DNA of 34,460 bases. It comes from Xenophilus sp. AP218F (GTDB taxonomy: Bacteria; Pseudomonadota; Gammaproteobacteria; Burkholderiales; Chromobacteriaceae). The position numbers and the translations under genes are program-made. The stretch is taken from positions 1 through 34,460 of the forward strand of contig NJIE01000013.1 in the NCBI GenBank assembly GCA_002213445.1. Reading direction: 5' to 3'. Shown one piece after another: positions 6,967 to 14,131 of the stretch (positions within the stretch are counted from its first letter, which is position 1; each line of letters opens with the position of its first letter). Below the pieces are notes generated by a model. That model made no database searches, was not told where the DNA came from, and saw nothing but the letters and a program-made list of their open reading frames with translations.

Positions 6967-6994
6967 TGATTTGACTAAATTAATAGAATACTAT
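6966..6994 (+). promoter_or_regulatory. Sigma-70-like promoter for the rightward cluster
   Basis: TTGATT and TACTAT are separated by exactly 17 bases. The -10 hexamer TACTAT is the same as in the promoters at 27069-27097 and 32268-32296. The predicted transcript start is near 7001, giving an almost leaderless mRNA if translation begins at 7010. Confidence 0.55.
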
Positions 6995-7009
6995 GAATTT
7001 CATTCTTTG

Positions 7010-7366
7010 ATGATGGAAAGTCGTGTTGCCGCCAGTCAAGTGCGGGATGAATGGGTGATAGGCCACGCGGTGTGGTTGGAGGCCCTGGGCATGTTTGGTC
7101 GGCGGTTGCTATCTGGCGCCGGCAGCGCGGACTCGGTGAACTGGGCACCCATGGCTCGCCTGGCCACGCGGGATCCGCAGAAAACGTCGAAGCTGAGGGA
7201 AGGGCGCTGCGTGGTGCTGGGCAAAATGCAAAAGAACGCTGACGGAGTGAAGTCGACCACGGCGCAACTGCTGCAAACAGCAGGGCTGCCCACCTACCGA
7301 TTGAGGACCAGTAGTTCCTCCTGTTTATCAGAAAGCCCCCATGCCGACCCCATACCAGATTACTGA
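7010..7366 (+). CDS. Hypothetical protein, 118 residues
   Basis: The ORF starts MMESRVAASQVRDEWVIGHA with two adjacent ATG codons just downstream of the promoter at 6966-6994, and overlaps the start of the next gene by 26 bases. The sequence has no recognisable domain, and its serine-rich C-terminus (RLRTSSSSCLSESPHADPIP) is unconvincing. Third-position GC is high, as in real genes here, but there is no ribosome binding site. It could instead be the leader of the HTH gene. Confidence 0.35.
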   Translation: MMESRVAASQVRDEWVIGHAVWLEALGMFGRRLLSGAGSADSVNWAPMARLATRDPQKTSKLREGRCVVLGKMQKNADGVKSTTAQLLQTAGLPTYRLRTSSSSCLSESPHADPIPDY

Positions 7367-7613
7367 AGCCACGCTCGACCAGATGTTGACGTTGACCCGT
7401 GTCACCTCGCCGGCGATGAGGGCCGCCCTGCAGGATCATTTCGTGCGCGGCTTGGCCCAGAACGAAGCGGCGGCTCGACAAGGCGTTTCCCCTGCACAAT
7501 TGAACCCGGTGGTGCGCAAAATCCGTTACACGATTAAACCTGCCTTCGACGCCTATGCCGACCTGGTCGGCGCCAGCTCGTCGTCTCAAACCCACTCCGG
7601 GAGTCAATCATGA
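7341..7613 (+). CDS. PapB/TrfB-like helix-turn-helix regulator
   Basis: A 90-residue protein. Residues about 21-58 (TSPAMRAALQDHFVRGLAQN, then EAAARQGVSPAQLNPVVRKI) have the pattern shared by PapB/FocB adhesin regulators and KorA/TrfB plasmid repressors: a helix ending in a 'V-x-G' turn, then EAA..xGVS as the DNA-binding turn. Such proteins autoregulate and repress plasmid promoters. It sits 350 bases after a divergent promoter carrying a perfect palindrome, a plausible target. Its stop overlaps the ATG of the next small ORF (ATGA). Assignment to one or the other family is uncertain. Confidence 0.6.
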   Translation: MPTPYQITEATLDQMLTLTRVTSPAMRAALQDHFVRGLAQNEAAARQGVSPAQLNPVVRKIRYTIKPAFDAYADLVGASSSSQTHSGSQS

Positions 7614-7732
7614 GTCAGAGCTGTCGCACCGTAATTGTTGCGCCGACCGATGATTTTCTAGGGCAAGGAGGGACTGATACTGCTCGACAAGATGCGGACG
7701 CTGGACAAGACCAGGCTAGTCAAAAAAAATAG
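7610..7732 (+). CDS. Small ORF coupled to the HTH regulator (40 codons)
   Basis: The ORF begins MSQSCRTVIVAPTDDFLGQG and ends DAGQDQASQKK. Its ATG overlaps the TGA of the regulator gene, a typical translational coupling arrangement that in IncP plasmids links korA-type genes to the next gene. The C-terminal half is polar and without features. It may be a truncated gene or a short unstructured peptide. The stretch 7733-7868 that follows contains nothing recognisable. Confidence 0.3.
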   Translation: MSQSCRTVIVAPTDDFLGQGGTDTARQDADAGQDQASQKK

Positions 7733-7868
7733 GGGCTGTTAGCAGCAAGGCACTGACGACAACGCTAGAACGCAGCAAGAAGTTTTTGCGGAGTAGAACC
7801 GGAAACAGTCGTCTCACTTATGCTGGAGTCCACAGACATCAGTAAGCCAACTTAACCAGGAGCGTGAT

Positions 7869-8090
7869 ATGCAAACATGGAAACCTCTAAGCGATCAACA
7901 GCGCCAGGCTGCTCACGAACAGGCCATCGGCCAAGCTCTGCACATTGATGACAAGGACGAGCGCCGGGCGGAGATAACTCGACGGGCCGTGGTAACTGGC
8001 GCTGCTGCTGCACTTGATCTTGTGTCGGCATGGCTTGCGGAGCAATCGCCTGAGCTGCATGAGAAATTTATGGTCGAGTTCGGCCAGTAA
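7869..8090 (+). CDS. Hypothetical 73-residue protein
   Basis: Not recognised. The sequence MQTWKPLSDQQRQAAHEQAI then GQALHIDDKDERRAEITRRA is followed by AVVTGAAAALDLVSAWLAEQ, giving a charged N-terminal helix and a more hydrophobic C-terminal helix; a membrane helix is unlikely because the segment is short and ends in charged residues. AGGAGCGTGAT precedes the ATG at good spacing. It forms a probable two-gene unit with the ORF at 8111. Confidence 0.6.
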   Translation: MQTWKPLSDQQRQAAHEQAIGQALHIDDKDERRAEITRRAVVTGAAAALDLVSAWLAEQSPELHEKFMVEFGQ

Positions 8091-8110
8091 CTCCACACGG
8101 GAAAATCATA

Positions 8111-8281
8111 ATGAAAATCATCATCGAGACCACTAGCGCAGAGCTGGGCGAAATGGGCGTCACAAAACAAGAGTTTAAGAGCTTAGTTATCCAGCAGCTG
8201 GACGATGCCACTTTGTCGAACCACGCGCCAGCAGTAGAGCTTTGCGCTTATGACGTTACGATCAACGTGGCAGATCGCTAA
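8111..8281 (+). CDS. Hypothetical 56-residue protein
   Basis: A small ORF reading MKIIIETTSAELGEMGVTKQ, then EFKSLVIQQLDDATLSNHAP and AVELCAYDVTINVADR. The pattern beta-helix-helix-beta suggests a compact folded protein, and the codon use fits the neighbours. It starts 20 bases after the preceding gene with a weak GGGAAAA ribosome binding site. No family is recognised. The following 247 bases (8282-8528) show no gene. Confidence 0.5.
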   Translation: MKIIIETTSAELGEMGVTKQEFKSLVIQQLDDATLSNHAPAVELCAYDVTINVADR

Positions 8282-8528
8282 GCTATCGGGAAACTGGAAA
8301 TACCCATGAAGATGCAGGCCGGTTCCGGATTTGTCCAGTAACAACAAGCAGGCTCAACCGAGTTTCGCATGAGAAATATCTAGGCCTGGTGCTACCCGGG
8401 CCGGTCGGCAGTCCGCAGCTTGAGGTGCAGGCCGAGCGCTATTGAGCTGACGCAAGCTAAGGATATTCGTCTTTGCATTGTGAACCGCTGGCCGCCCATG
8501 GGGAACGCTTGATTTTGGAGTTGTTAGA

Positions 8529-8978
8529 ATGAAGAAAAATCGTGGCAATCGGCAGCATTGGCCGTCTTTTGATCTTGCCTCCAAGATGGTATTGCCTGGC
8601 TTAAATGCGTTGAAAGCTATTCGCCAAGGGCAGATTAATCAAGAACAACTGGTACACCTGCGCATGATGAGCAAGATCGCCAGTGCAGCCCGCTTACGCA
8701 AGCTGCTGGCCCCCAATCCTGATGGCTTGAAAATCTTCATGCTGCCGCTGGTCGAGGCGCTTGCAACTGGGAAGGTTGCCCAACTTGACTTGGAAGAGTT
8801 GGAGCGAGCAGAACTATGGTTGGCGGCGCTGCGCGACATGCTGGGCCGATCATCAGCACAATCTCTACGAGAGCTATTGGATGATTTGATCCTGAATGCA
8901 GACATTAAGAGAGAGCAGGAACGAATTGCGCAAGCAGAAGAATTGGCCAGATTGGAGTGCCATGCAAATACAGTCTAG
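8529..8978 (+). CDS. Hypothetical helical protein, 149 residues
   Basis: Not recognised. The N-terminus is basic (MKKNRGNRQHWPSFD) and the rest is strongly alpha-helical and leucine/alanine-rich, ending with a charged helix (IKREQERIAQAEELARLECH). There is no membrane segment. GGAG lies eight bases before the ATG. It is transcribed toward the convergent recombinase gene, whose end is 29 bases away, and may belong to the same mobile insertion. Confidence 0.55.
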   Translation: MKKNRGNRQHWPSFDLASKMVLPGLNALKAIRQGQINQEQLVHLRMMSKIASAARLRKLLAPNPDGLKIFMLPLVEALATGKVAQLDLEELERAELWLAALRDMLGRSSAQSLRELLDDLILNADIKREQERIAQAEELARLECHANTV

Positions 8979-9007
8979 CGCTTCATTCAAAAAAGGCTTT
9001 TGAGCGG

Positions 9008-10021
9008 CTACAGAAATCCTCTCCCAGCATGTCCTTTGAACCGATTCGTACGCCGCAGATAGCGCAGGACGGTGCGCGGATCGGTTTGGCCCGTGACTTC
9101 CATGATGCGGGCCAAATCCTCACCGTGGTCACCGGCAGTTGTGATGAAGCCACTACGCAAACTATGTGCGCCAATCTCTGCCTTCTGCTTGCCCAACACC
9201 ACGACTGCACGCTGTTGCAGCATTCGGCAAATCGACTGCGCAGACAGCGGCGCCGACTGAAGCCGGCCGCTGCGATGCACCTGGCGGAACACAGGCCCGT
9301 TCTCGATCGACGCCATCACTAACCAGGCACGCAGCGCATCCACGGGAGTCAAACGATCACCATTGAAAATCGGCTTCTCGAACCCCTTGCCGGTCGGATC
9401 ATTTTTTGACCGCGGCAGCAGCGCCACCAAATGGCCGTCGGGCTGGAAGCGTAGCCGCTCAACGGTCAACGTCTCTAGCTCGCTAGCGCGAAATGCGCCG
9501 GCAAACCCGAGTGCGATCAACGCTCGGTCTCGCAGGCCGATCAACGTATCGGTCGAGCAGTCTCGTAGCAGCAATGCCACCTCGAGATCTGACAGCGGCT
9601 GTTTCTGGTTTCGCGGCAAAGAGCCGTGCCGGCGCGCAATGCCGGCCAGCGTATCACGTACCAGTACATGCTCAGTCGGTGACGGCAATGTCTGCAGACG
9701 GTGGGCATAGCGTATCGCCGCTAGGCGACGGCTCAGCGTCACGACGGCGATGCCGGCCTGCGCCTGGTGGGCCAAGAACAGAGCGACAGTATCGGGCATG
9801 GCCGGCGTAGTCTCCAACCCGTAGCCGGCGCACCAGGATGTGAAAATGCCAAAGTCGTTGCGGTACGAACGGCGCGTGCTGTCGGCCAGTTTTGCTCCCA
9901 GGTAGTCGTTCGCAGCCTCAAGCGTTGCCTGCAGCGCGACGGGAATCCCATTGTATTCAACGAAAAGGCTTCCGCCTGTGTCGTCGTGTCCGGTTGTAGA
10001 TCCGTCGTCTTCTATGTGCAC
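9008..10021 (-). CDS. Tyrosine recombinase/integrase (XerC/D-like)
   Basis: A 337-residue phage-integrase-family recombinase. Residues about 30-125 form the SAM-like N-terminal core-binding domain (STRRSYRNDFGIFTSWC) and 145-337 the catalytic domain. The catalytic residues are visible: R178 in GFAGAFRASEL, K206 in PRSKND, H286 and R289 in HSLRSGF, and nucleophile Y321 in VLRYLR. The usual second His/Trp position is Gln312 (VTGQTDP), an accepted variant. The start is a GTG with AAGGAG nine bases upstream. It is divergent from umuDC. It may act in plasmid multimer resolution or as the integrase of the accessory block; no core site is obvious. Confidence 0.88.
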   Translation of the reverse strand: MHIEDDGSTTGHDDTGGSLFVEYNGIPVALQATLEAANDYLGAKLADSTRRSYRNDFGIFTSWCAGYGLETTPAMPDTVALFLAHQAQAGIAVVTLSRRLAAIRYAHRLQTLPSPTEHVLVRDTLAGIARRHGSLPRNQKQPLSDLEVALLLRDCSTDTLIGLRDRALIALGFAGAFRASELETLTVERLRFQPDGHLVALLPRSKNDPTGKGFEKPIFNGDRLTPVDALRAWLVMASIENGPVFRQVHRSGRLQSAPLSAQSICRMLQQRAVVVLGKQKAEIGAHSLRSGFITTAGDHGEDLARIMEVTGQTDPRTVLRYLRRTNRFKGHAGRGFL

Positions 10022-10105
10022 GCTGTTGATCTCCTTCAGTGTGTTCCGCCGGATTGTTGCACAGGCTCTGGCAGTTTCCCATCGCGAAGCGCTCTGCTAA
10101 GCTCA

Positions 10106-10130
10106 GTTAATTACTGTTACACAAATTAAC
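10106..10130. promoter_or_regulatory. Inverted repeat GTTAATT-N11-AATTAAC before umuD
   Basis: Perfect 7-bp arms at 10106-10112 and 10124-10130 end one base before the umuD ATG. The canonical CTGT-N8-ACAG LexA box is not present; only a CTGT half lies inside the repeat. The arrangement fits an operator overlapping the transcription/translation start. No Shine-Dalgarno sequence is visible, so the mRNA may be leaderless. Confidence 0.5.
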
Positions 10131-10131
10131 C

Positions 10132-10716
10132 ATGAGCCATTCATCTGACCAGAGAAACCCGCGAGGCGCCGGCCGCAAGGCAGGGTCGGGGCCGTTTGGT
10201 GAGCCAACCCAGCCTGTTCGCCTACCGCTATCACTGATTCCCCCCGTTAAAGACTGGCTGGGCCAGGTCCTGGCCGCTCGTCAGCTGCCGGCAAACGCCA
10301 AGCTACTTGATCCAGCTGCACCGGCGGCAGCTTTCCCGCTCTACTTGGAACCGGTGCGCGCCGGCTTCCCCTCTCCGGCCCAGGGCTATGAAGCTGGTCG
10401 CATCGACCTGAACACTCTGGTGGTCAGTAATCCGACCGCCACCTATTTTCTGCAGGCTGAAGGTGACTCGATGGTCGACGCCGGCATCGGTGCCGGCGAC
10501 ATATTGGCTGTCGATTTTTCTGTGAACGCAAAACCGGGAGACATCGTGATCGCTCGCCTAGCGGACGGCTTTACCGTCAAGCGACTGCGTATGCGTGGCC
10601 GGCAACCGGAATTACATCCGGAAAACACCGCGCGCGACTATCCTGTCATCCGGCCCAGCGACGGCGAAGAGCTGGCCATCATTGGAGTGGTGCGATGGAT
10701 TCTCAAGCGCGCGTGA
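10132..10716 (+). CDS. umuD: UmuD-like protein with N-terminal extension
   Basis: The 194-residue product is a LexA/UmuD-family self-cleaving serine peptidase subunit of the translesion polymerase Pol V. The cleavage site is Ala77-Gly78 (PVRAGFPSPA), the catalytic serine S113 (EGDSM) and the catalytic lysine K150 (GFTVKRL). Before the cleavage site it has about 76 residues, compared with about 24 in E. coli UmuD. The extension (RGAGRKAGSGPFGEPTQPVR then LPLSLIPPVKDWLGQVLAAR) has a basic arm plus ribbon-helix-like sequence that could bind DNA. It overlaps umuC by 22 bases, so the two are coupled. Confidence 0.9.
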   Translation: MSHSSDQRNPRGAGRKAGSGPFGEPTQPVRLPLSLIPPVKDWLGQVLAARQLPANAKLLDPAAPAAAFPLYLEPVRAGFPSPAQGYEAGRIDLNTLVVSNPTATYFLQAEGDSMVDAGIGAGDILAVDFSVNAKPGDIVIARLADGFTVKRLRMRGRQPELHPENTARDYPVIRPSDGEELAIIGVVRWILKRA

Positions 10717-11990
10717 CGCGGGCACCCGTTTACGGTCTGGTGGACATGAATTCGTTCTATTGCAGCTGCGAACAGGCTTTTCGCCCAGACCTGCAGGGCA
10801 AAGCGATCGCGGTTGCTAGCAACAATGATGGAAATGTCGTTTCTCGTAATGCCGCAGCGAAAGCGTTGGGCGTACCTATGGGAGAGCCCGTATTCAGGCT
10901 GCGGCCGCTGATCGAGGCCGGCAAACTGACTTTGTTCAGTTCAAACTATGAGTCCTACGCTGACTACTCTGCACGCGCGATGGCCGCTGTAGCCTCTCTG
11001 GTGCCGCGCGCCACTGAATACTCAATTGACGAATGTTTCGTCACGCTCACCGGAATGACCAATCTGACTGTTCTAGGCATGGCCATCCGGGCGCGCGTGC
11101 TTCGCTGGACCCAGATCCCGTGTTGTGTTGGCATCGGCCCCACCCTGACCCTCGCCAAGTTCTGCAATCACCTGGCCAAGCAGCATACTTTTTTTCAAGG
11201 CGTCTGCAACTGGTTGGATATGGACGAGGCGCAGCGGTGTGCCTGGCTAGCCAGCCAGCCGGTGCAGGAAGTTTGGGGCATCGGCAGCCGCATCGCCGCC
11301 AAACTGGCCACCATGGGCATCGACACCGCCCTGCAACTACGCGACGCGGATCCGCGGCAGCTGCGCGCGGTCTTTGGGGTGGTGGTGGAACGGACGGCGC
11401 GCGAATTGGCTGGCTGGCCGTGTCTGCAACTAGACGACGTGGATCCGCCTCGGCAGCAGCTGGTGCGCAGCCGCTCTTTTGGCCGACCAGTGACCCGCAT
11501 CGAGGATCTGCAGGCAGCGATCGCTCACCACGTCGCCTCCGCGGCCGAAGCGCTGCGCCGGCAGAGCAGTGTCGCAGGCATGCTGGCGGTCGATATCCGG
11601 ACCAACCCATTCCGGGAAACTGCGCCGCAGTATCACGGCTACGACTGCCTGGGCCTGCCTGCACCGACCGCGGATACTTTGGTGCTGACCCAGACTGCCA
11701 TGGCTCTGCTGCGCCGAGTCTACCGCCGCGGGTTCATCTTCAAGAAAGCCGGCATTCTGATTTCGGGGATCGAGCCCGGCGGCATGCCGCGCCAGCGGGA
11801 CTGGCTATCGCCCGGCGATGCGCCTGAACGCCTTGCGCTGTTGGATACCATGGACCGCATCAACGCGCGCTGGGGCCGCGGCACAATACAAGTCGCGGCC
11901 GCGGAGCTGGGCGAGGCTTGTCGCATGCGCCGAGATCAGCTGAGTCCGTGCTACACCACACGTTGGGATGCCCTGCCCATCGCCCGCTGA
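10695..11990 (+). CDS. umuC: UmuC-like Y-family DNA polymerase (Pol V catalytic subunit)
   Basis: The 431-residue product is full length for plasmid UmuC/RumB/ImpB proteins. It has the N-terminal catalytic motif VDMNSFYCSCEQAF (Asp17), the active-site EYSIDECFV (Asp-Glu near residues 112-113), and the helix-hairpin-helix region around VWGIGSRIAAKLATMGIDTA, followed by the little-finger domain and a UmuC-type C-terminus. It would perform error-prone lesion bypass together with cleaved UmuD. It overlaps umuD by 22 bases in another frame. The convergent gene ends 27 bases downstream with no clear terminator between them. Confidence 0.93.
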   Translation: MDSQARVTRAPVYGLVDMNSFYCSCEQAFRPDLQGKAIAVASNNDGNVVSRNAAAKALGVPMGEPVFRLRPLIEAGKLTLFSSNYESYADYSARAMAAVASLVPRATEYSIDECFVTLTGMTNLTVLGMAIRARVLRWTQIPCCVGIGPTLTLAKFCNHLAKQHTFFQGVCNWLDMDEAQRCAWLASQPVQEVWGIGSRIAAKLATMGIDTALQLRDADPRQLRAVFGVVVERTARELAGWPCLQLDDVDPPRQQLVRSRSFGRPVTRIEDLQAAIAHHVASAAEALRRQSSVAGMLAVDIRTNPFRETAPQYHGYDCLGLPAPTADTLVLTQTAMALLRRVYRRGFIFKKAGILISGIEPGGMPRQRDWLSPGDAPERLALLDTMDRINARWGRGTIQVAAAELGEACRMRRDQLSPCYTTRWDALPIAR

Positions 11991-12017
11991 GCAGCATGGG
12001 GTCATAGCCATGGCCGC

Positions 12018-12944
12018 TCACTCCACGCCATAGCCCAGCCGCTGTAGAACCTGGCCAACCCAGGTATCATCCGACGGCAAAAGCGACTTTTTGAACAGGT
12101 AGCGACGGCCAGCATCGTCCAGGATGCCGGTCTTGATAGCCGACTCGATTCGAAAAACAAACAGATCCACGTCGACCGGCGATCGGGGTGGGCAATGCGC
12201 CAGTTGAGCCAGCAACGCCAAACGAATCTGGTCCTGTCCGGGCGGCGCTGATTCGCGTGACCGGCGGGGAAAGACTGGTGGCCTGATTGGCGCAGGCCGA
12301 GGCAGTTGAATGCGTGTGAAAAGCATGGATCCATGAGGAGGCGAGACAGGCGCACCAGGATGCGATAAAGGCTCGGGTAGCGGCGCCGGCGGCCGCGGTG
12401 TGCGGTAAATCCACGACTTGTAGCGCTCCCCCAGCAGCCAGCCCTGGATATCGGCCTTGCGAATTTGCTTTTGCTGCCGGTGCTGGATCTCGCGCACGAA
12501 AGCTGTCAGATTGAGAGCGACGGAGGGCACACGATCCGCCAACCATTGCTCGCGCGTGTCGGCGCCGGCGGCGTGATCCCACTCCACAAAGAGCTGCAAG
12601 GGGCGCTGACGATACCAAACCTGCACGGCCGCGCCACCAGGTAGGACAGTCGCCGGCTGCGTGACCGCCTCGAGGGTGAGGATCCGTGGATTGGGTCCAG
12701 GCAAGCCCAGCTTGCTGACGGGCTGCTGCAGCACCTCGACGATGGCCAGCAGCAAGGCCTGGCCCATCGCCTCTGCGCAGGCCGCGCGGGAGTGGTGAGC
12801 GAAATGGTGGATATTGACCTGGCCCTTCCGCGCCACCAGCGGCGCGCGGCAGGCCGGGCAGACACAACCGCAGGCGAGTCCTTGGTCGACATCGTTGACT
12901 TCGACCAGGACGTCCTCTTTCAGGCCAAACGGGATGAGACTCAT
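12018..12944 (-). CDS. Second CoiA-like competence family protein
   Basis: The 308-residue product carries the CoiA-type N-terminus: a zinc-ribbon-like CVCPACRAPLVARKG (residues about 27-41) directly followed by QVNIHHFAHHS, the family signature. A helix (AEAMGQALLLAIVEVLQQ) and a putative nuclease core strand (LQLFVEWDHAAGADTREQWL then PSVALNLTAF) follow, typical of CoiA relatives whose last segment reads VEI..THxVDxxK. The C-terminal 140 residues are proline-rich and then helical. It starts nine bases after the GNAT-like gene, so the two form an operon. It is distinct from the CoiA-like protein at 6016-6678. Confidence 0.65.
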   Translation of the reverse strand: MSLIPFGLKEDVLVEVNDVDQGLACGCVCPACRAPLVARKGQVNIHHFAHHSRAACAEAMGQALLLAIVEVLQQPVSKLGLPGPNPRILTLEAVTQPATVLPGGAAVQVWYRQRPLQLFVEWDHAAGADTREQWLADRVPSVALNLTAFVREIQHRQQKQIRKADIQGWLLGERYKSWIYRTPRPPAPLPEPLSHPGAPVSPPHGSMLFTRIQLPRPAPIRPPVFPRRSRESAPPGQDQIRLALLAQLAHCPPRSPVDVDLFVFRIESAIKTGILDDAGRRYLFKKSLLPSDDTWVGQVLQRLGYGVE

Positions 12945-12953
12945 CGGGCGGCC

Positions 12954-13790
12954 TCAGGATTTGAATCTCAGCCAGAAGGCGCCAGCGGCGAGCAATCCCA
13001 ACGCCCAGGCGCTGATCGTGGATCTGCGCTCGCCCCAGAATTGGGTCAGCGCCCATACAAGGGGATATCGCTGCGCCCTGCTCAACTCTCGCTGCAGGAT
13101 TCCCAGCGAGTACATCCGCCCTGCCCGCTCCAGCACCAGGCGCTCGTTCTCTCGCCGCTGCGCGCGAAGTCCGTCGCGAATATCGCGTTCCTTGATATTC
13201 ATTTCCCAGGCATCCACCGTATTCAGATTACGCACCCTCAGGGTCTGCAAGGTGCCGGCGCGATGGCTGGCATCGCTATATTCGAACAGCAAGCCAAATT
13301 GCTCGTAAAAGCGATTACGCCGATCCCGGTTATGATCGTTAGCCTGCTCTTCGTGCAAGGTGATCAGCTGTACATCAGCCTCCGGCCACTGTTGTGCCCA
13401 GCTGACGATTTCATTCATCAGGTATGTGCCGATGCGCTGGCCGCGAATAGGCTCTGGATCCAGAAATACGGTACCAGGGAGTCCGTCGCGGCCTGTCAGC
13501 GAGACCGTTTCCTCTCCCGTCAGTCCGTGCCGGACATAGCTGGCACGGAAAGATTCGTTCACGCGAGGCAGTTCGCCCTCCCACCACCATACGACTTCGT
13601 GGAAAATCTGCAGGTCGGCCTTTTGCAACTGCCCCGCTTCATCGACCTGCTTCGTTTCGACCCGCTCTATCAGCAATTGGCCAATTGGCCCGGCGTTGGG
13701 CTTGTTCTTGTCTGCCACATCCAGCAGATAGATTCGCGCATTGCCGCGCATCTGATAATGCCAATTCCCTTCGAGTGACGGTATCGTCAT
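12954..13790 (-). CDS. GNAT-like acetyltransferase domain protein with C-terminal membrane anchor
   Basis: About 278 residues. The start at 13790 is chosen because AGGAGG lies nine bases upstream; longer starts exist up to 13934. A region of about 100 residues near the middle carries GNAT motifs: a strand GTVFLDPEPI followed by RGQRIGTYLMNEIVSWAQQW (the R/QxxGxG/A acetyl-CoA loop and helix) and later RRNRFYEQFGLLFEYSD, the usual N-acetyltransferase ending. A basic helical region and one C-terminal hydrophobic segment (ISAWALGLLAAGAFWL) follow, which would anchor it in the membrane with a short tail. It is translated just before the CoiA-like gene. Confidence 0.65.
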   Translation of the reverse strand: MTIPSLEGNWHYQMRGNARIYLLDVADKNKPNAGPIGQLLIERVETKQVDEAGQLQKADLQIFHEVVWWWEGELPRVNESFRASYVRHGLTGEETVSLTGRDGLPGTVFLDPEPIRGQRIGTYLMNEIVSWAQQWPEADVQLITLHEEQANDHNRDRRNRFYEQFGLLFEYSDASHRAGTLQTLRVRNLNTVDAWEMNIKERDIRDGLRAQRRENERLVLERAGRMYSLGILQRELSRAQRYPLVWALTQFWGERRSTISAWALGLLAAGAFWLRFKS

Positions 13791-14131
13791 TACAAGCCCT
13801 CCTCTCATGACGAGAAATGCCATTATTCTATCAGCGGGATATCTTCTACCTGAGAATTTCCAAACATTTCCTCTCCTACCGTTACTACAGCGCAAGTGGG
13901 GCAACTTTTCCAAGTCTGCAATGCATGCTCGCACATGTCTCGCAGCCTCTTCATTTCGATGCTGTTTTGGAAAAGTTTCGCACGCGAAACCAAAGACTAA
14001 AAATCAATCAGCTTGTGAAAGCTAAGCCTGCCACCAGTTGTTTACTGAACTCCACAAAATAGCCACGATTTTTGTGGGTAAAAGGCAAAGAAATGAGGGC
14101 GGAGGCATATGCCAACCGCCCAGCAAGGTAG
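13791..14131. other. Intergenic region between accessory block and tra operon
   Basis: No gene is credible here. It holds the upstream region of the leftward GNAT/CoiA pair, a 16-bp palindrome at 13975-13990, and a second inverted repeat (CCACAAAA at 14052-14059 and TTTTTGTGG at 14069-14077) just beyond the end of traY, which may act as a weak terminator. Confidence 0.5.
13975..13990. promoter_or_regulatory. parS-like palindrome, copy 1 (GTTTCGCACGCGAAAC)
   Basis: Seven-base perfect arms around AC. An identical copy is at 31125-31140, and the pair flanks the tra-par region. The form recalls ParB binding sites, which are 14-16-bp palindromes starting GTTTC and ending GAAAC. The plasmid encodes its own ParB at 28400-29479. 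Confidence 0.6.

Noticed and set aside
6975-7607. 210-codon leftward ORF
   Set aside because: It is the antisense of the HTH regulator gene and its leader, has no ribosome binding site and no recognisable domain.
10100-10131. LexA box before umuD
   Set aside because: Only a CTGT half-site is present; the required ACAG at the right distance is missing.
11047-11664. 205-codon leftward ORF within umuC
   Set aside because: It is the antisense shadow of a clear polymerase gene.
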